Positions 13,943 through 16,297 of a stretch of DNA of 16,297 nt are shown here, one piece after another (position 1 is the first letter of the stretch; every line of letters starts with the position of its first letter). A program made the translations under genes and the position numbers. A model generated the notes under the pieces. The model was given only the letters and a program-made list of their open reading frames with translations, was not told the DNA's origin and ran no database searches. Source of the stretch: Pseudomonadota bacterium (GTDB lineage: Bacteria; Pseudomonadota; Alphaproteobacteria; Rhizobiales; Hyphomicrobiaceae); contig JAKAML010000002.1 in assembly GCA_021812845.1 (NCBI GenBank), positions 1 through 16,297 of the forward strand. Reading direction: 5' to 3'.

Positions 13943-14122
13943 GGCGGGTGGCCCGAATCGAGGTTGTCCGTGCCGGGATTAGAGACCCGTTCGGTAAGCG
14001 AACCCTTAACTGGGGCGCGCCGAGGGCAAGGCTCGGTGCCGAAACCGGACGTGGGGTGAGCTTTTCTTAACCTCTCTGCGGCTAAATCGAGCCACCGCGA
14101 CGCTTGTCAGGAAGTTCCGACG
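13943..14122. promoter_or_regulatory. Divergent control region, co-polymerase/Wza genes
   Basis: The 180-bp gap between the divergent export genes should carry both promoters. It contains a small perfect inverted repeat, gttcg (13989-13993) and cgaac (13999-14003), around gtaag. It also has AT-richer stretches cccttaactgg (about 14004-14014) and cttttcttaacc (about 14061-14072), with a possible -10 TAAATC near 14089. No single promoter can be chosen with confidence. Confidence 0.4.
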
Positions 14123-14848
14123 ATGTCCCTGCGCCTCATTCTCATCACGGCTTCGCTCGCACTCGGCCTCGGCGGCTGCGCCCACGACGGCGACTGGTTC
14201 GGCCACGGCGGCGCCGGCGAGGATGCGCGGATCGCGGTGGCCGCCGAGAGCGGCTACGGCGGGCAGGTGCACGACGGCTATCCGGTTCCGGTCGGCCCGG
14301 CGGTCCACTCCGCCGAGCAGGGCGCGTGGGGCGAGCCGACGGTGGTGCCGGCAGCGCTCGCGGGTCCGCAGTCGGTGGCAGACAGCGACGGGCCCTATCT
14401 CCTCGACACCGGCGACCGGCTGCGGGTGTTCGTATACGGCCAGCCCAACCTGTCACGGCTCTACATCGTCGACCACGGCGGCCTCATCACCGTGCCGCTG
14501 ATCGGCGCGGTCAAGGCGCGCGGGCTGACCACCGCCGGGCTCGAGGGCGCGATCCGCTCGCGTCTCGGCTCGCAGTACGTGCGCGACCCGCAGGTCACCG
14601 TCGACATCCAGCAGAACCGCCCGTTCTTCATCCTCGGCGAGGTCAAGAACGCCGGCCAGTATCCCTACGTCTCGGGCATGACCATCGAGACCGCCATCGC
14701 CATCGCCGGCGGCTACGGCGAGCGCGCCTCCGACCGCAGGTTCCGCCTGACGCGGCGCATCAACGGCCTCGTCGAGCAGATCGAGGCGCCCGCGGACTAC
14801 GTGGTCAAGCCGGGCGACACCGTCTTCGTCTTCGAGCGGATGTTCTGA
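14123..14848 (+). CDS. Wza-type outer-membrane polysaccharide export lipoprotein
   Basis: The 241-residue protein starts with a lipoprotein signal peptide: hydrophobic core 4-15 and lipobox LGGC with Cys19 as the lipidated residue. After a Gly/Ala/Val-rich stretch (20-90) comes the polysaccharide export domain, 'YLLDTGDRLRVFVYGQPNLSRLY' (from residue 92), 'DHGGLITVPLIGAVKARGLTTAGLE' (from 117) and 'DPQVTVDIQQNRPFFILGEVKNAGQYPY' (from 155). An SLBB-like segment covers about 165-235. At this length it has only one SLBB repeat and lacks the C-terminal transmembrane helix of full-length Wza, as in HfsD and UppC-like exporters. ATG 14123 has AGGAAG 8 nt ahead. It diverges from the co-polymerase gene and its stop overlaps the glycosyltransferase start (TGATG). 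It should form the outer-membrane exit for the polymer. Confidence 0.93.
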   Translation: MSLRLILITASLALGLGGCAHDGDWFGHGGAGEDARIAVAAESGYGGQVHDGYPVPVGPAVHSAEQGAWGEPTVVPAALAGPQSVADSDGPYLLDTGDRLRVFVYGQPNLSRLYIVDHGGLITVPLIGAVKARGLTTAGLEGAIRSRLGSQYVRDPQVTVDIQQNRPFFILGEVKNAGQYPYVSGMTIETAIAIAGGYGERASDRRFRLTRRINGLVEQIEAPADYVVKPGDTVFVFERMF

Positions 14849-16020
14849 TGCACGTCGCCGCGCCCGGAGCGATCCGCCCGCCGGCGCCCGCGACCGACCG
14901 CCCGTTCCGCATCCTGCATTGTCTCCGGGCGCCGGTCGGCGGCCTGTTCCGGCACGTCGTCGATCTCGCCCGCGAGCAGTCGGCGCGCGGCCACGCGGTC
15001 GGACTCCTGGCCGACGCCGCCTCGAGCGACCGCCTCACCGAGGCGCGCCTCGAGGCGCTGCGTCCCGCGCTGGCGCTCGGCATCACCCGCACGCCCATGG
15101 CCCGCCAGCCGGGGCCCGGCGACGTGCAGGCGGTGCGCTTCGCCACGGCCCTCGCCACCCGCCTCGATGTCGACGTCCTGCACGGGCACGGCGCCAAGGG
15201 CGGCGCCTACGCGCGGCTCGCCGGACGGGCGATCAAGGCCCGCGGCCGCCGCCTCGCCACATTCTACACGCCGCACGGCGGCAGCCTGAACTACGCTCCC
15301 GGCTCGCTCGAGGGCCGCATCTTTCTCGGCCTGGAGAAGGTGCTGCACCGATTCACGGACGCAATCCTGTTCGAAAGCGCCTACGCGGCGCGGGTGTTCG
15401 AGGAGCGGGTCGGCCCTGGCGGCGGGCGCTCCCGCGTGGTGCCGAACGGCCTGCAGCCGGCCGACTTCGAGCCGCACGCTCCGGCCGCGGACGCCACCGA
15501 CTTCCTGTTCGTCGGCGAGCTGCGCGAGCTCAAAGGGGTCGACGTGCTGCTCCGTGCCCTCGAGGCGATCGCCGGCCGCCGGCCGGTCAGCGCCACGATC
15601 GTCGGCGCCGGCCCGGACGCGGCCGCCCTCGCATCGCTGGCCCGCGACCTCGGCCTCGGCGATCGCGTGTCGTTCCCGGGCGCGCTGCCGGCCCGCGATG
15701 CGTTCCGCCGCGGCCGCATCCTCGTCGTGCCCTCGCGCGCGGAGAGCTTCCCCTACATCGTGCTCGAGGCCGGCGCGGCCGGCATCCCGCTCATCACCAC
15801 CGGTGTCGGCGGCATTCCGGAGATCCTCGAAGGCACCGCCCAGCCGATGCTGCCGGCCGGGGACGCTGCGGCGCTGGCGGCGGCGATGCTGGAGGCGATC
15901 GACGACCCGGCCGAGATCGACGCCCGGGCGCGGCGGCTCAACGCCGCCGTCGCCGCGCGCTACACCGTCGCCGGCATGACCCGGGACATCCTCGGCGTCT
16001 ACGCCCTCTGCCTGCGTTAA
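14848..16020 (+). CDS. Family 4 glycosyltransferase
   Basis: A 390-residue GT-B fold enzyme, probably adding a sugar to the lipid-linked repeat unit in the cytoplasm. The N-terminal domain has 'RILHCLRAPVGGLFRHVVDLA' (21-41), 'DVLHGHGAKGGAYARLAG' (109-126) and 'TPHGGSLNYAPGSLEGRIF' (141-159). The C-terminal domain shows 'FVGELRELKGVDVLLRAL' (221-238) and the EX7E catalytic motif with Glu299 and Glu307 in 'ESFPYIVLEAGAAG', typical of the GT4 family. Donor and acceptor cannot be told. The ATG at 14848 shares its A with the stop of the Wza-type gene (TGATG), so coupled translation and one operon are very likely. The open frame extends upstream but there it overlaps the Wza-type gene. It ends 2 bp from a truncated reductase gene on the other strand. 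Confidence 0.93.
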   Translation: MHVAAPGAIRPPAPATDRPFRILHCLRAPVGGLFRHVVDLAREQSARGHAVGLLADAASSDRLTEARLEALRPALALGITRTPMARQPGPGDVQAVRFATALATRLDVDVLHGHGAKGGAYARLAGRAIKARGRRLATFYTPHGGSLNYAPGSLEGRIFLGLEKVLHRFTDAILFESAYAARVFEERVGPGGGRSRVVPNGLQPADFEPHAPAADATDFLFVGELRELKGVDVLLRALEAIAGRRPVSATIVGAGPDAAALASLARDLGLGDRVSFPGALPARDAFRRGRILVVPSRAESFPYIVLEAGAAGIPLITTGVGGIPEILEGTAQPMLPAGDAAALAAAMLEAIDDPAEIDARARRLNAAVAARYTVAGMTRDILGVYALCLR

Positions 16021-16022
16021 CC

Positions 16023-16297
16023 TCAAAGACCGCCCGTCGGCCCCGTCGCTCCCTTGCCGCCGTTCCTGGCAATGACTTCCTGCGGCCATCCCTCTTTCGT
16101 GTAGTCGATGGGGATCGCTCCCAATTCGGCAACCTGCGCCCGCTTCGACTCACTGCTGGCCGCGCCCAGCACCCGGCCGGCGCCGAAGAGCTGCGCGAGC
16201 TGGACGGCGAGATACCCGATGCCGCCAGTTGCCGCCGGTACGAAGACCGACTCGCCGGCCTTCAGACGGCCGGCGACTTTCAGCACCATTGCGGCAA
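16023..16297 (-). pseudogene. Quinone oxidoreductase-like gene, truncated 3' end and running off the window
   Basis: The minus-strand frame is open to the right edge and contains the coenzyme-binding part of a zinc-type medium-chain dehydrogenase/quinone oxidoreductase. Visible are 'LKAGESVFVPAATGGIGYLAVQLAQLFGAGRV' (glycine-rich nucleotide-binding loop) and 'GAIPIDYTKEGWPQEV'. Family members go on for over 100 residues after this point, beginning with GxGxDVVxDxVGG. Here the frame reads GGKGATGPTGGL and stops at 16023, right against the glycosyltransferase end. The C-terminal half is therefore missing and its place is taken by the polysaccharide locus, so this is most likely a remnant. The upstream part is outside the window, so whether it is expressed cannot be told. 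A short functional variant is less likely. Confidence 0.7.

Noticed and set aside
11483..14059. Plus-strand open frame of 858 residues
   Set aside because: It is antisense to the co-polymerase gene, whose minus-strand product has clear transmembrane, coiled-coil and Wzz features. The plus frame is Arg/Leu/Gly/Asp-rich without recognisable domains.

Overview
The window is a high-GC, gene-dense chromosomal segment, most likely from an alphaproteobacterium of the order Hyphomicrobiales (Rhizobiales). Pointers are the L13 and S9 proteins (S9 with the usual alphaproteobacterial N-terminal extension), a short-type argC downstream of rpsI, a type 2 heme A synthase diverging from a DUF2842 protein, and GC-biased codon use throughout. 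The genus cannot be fixed from this sequence. No rRNA, tRNA, CRISPR array, transposase or phage gene was seen.

Left part (1-2672): the 3' end of a DUF2939-type gene; an ECHDC3-like crotonase-family protein and a small secreted protein, both on the minus strand; and a divergent PaaI-like hotdog thioesterase. Middle part (2882-8731): the ribosomal operon rplM-rpsI with a clear promoter and a GC-rich hairpin behind it; two tandem TerC/YjbE-family membrane proteins, each preceded by a long non-coding stretch; argC with its own promoter; then ctaA and a small DUF2842 membrane protein, which diverge from each other.

Right part (8697-16020): a surface-polysaccharide locus with a NodB-type deacetylase, a BioF2/CelD-like GNAT acyltransferase, a Wzz/GumC-like co-polymerase fused to a degenerate tyrosine-kinase-like domain, a short Wza-type outer-membrane lipoprotein, and a family 4 glycosyltransferase translationally coupled to it. 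This set (exporter lipoprotein, co-polymerase with kinase-like domain, deacetylase, FemAB/GNAT-like acyltransferase, glycosyltransferase) resembles the toolkit of holdfast or unipolar adhesive polysaccharide systems; that is an inference from gene content. The locus ends 2 bp from a quinone-oxidoreductase-like gene that stops in the middle of its nucleotide-binding domain, which suggests a rearrangement boundary.

The least explained structure is between the convergent 3' ends of the GNAT gene and the co-polymerase gene (11324-11680). One compact hairpin is followed by three elements of about 77 bp, each built as outer arm, inner arm and apical loop, repeating every 89-90 bp with 13-bp spacers. 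Most of their primary sequence differs, yet their arms still pair. Other non-coding structure includes a 37-bp direct repeat at 474-561, paired GTTCATG/GAACATG hairpins at 1495-1584, a perfect 10-bp-arm palindrome at 3954-3978, and 15- and 16-bp minisatellites upstream of the first TerC gene.
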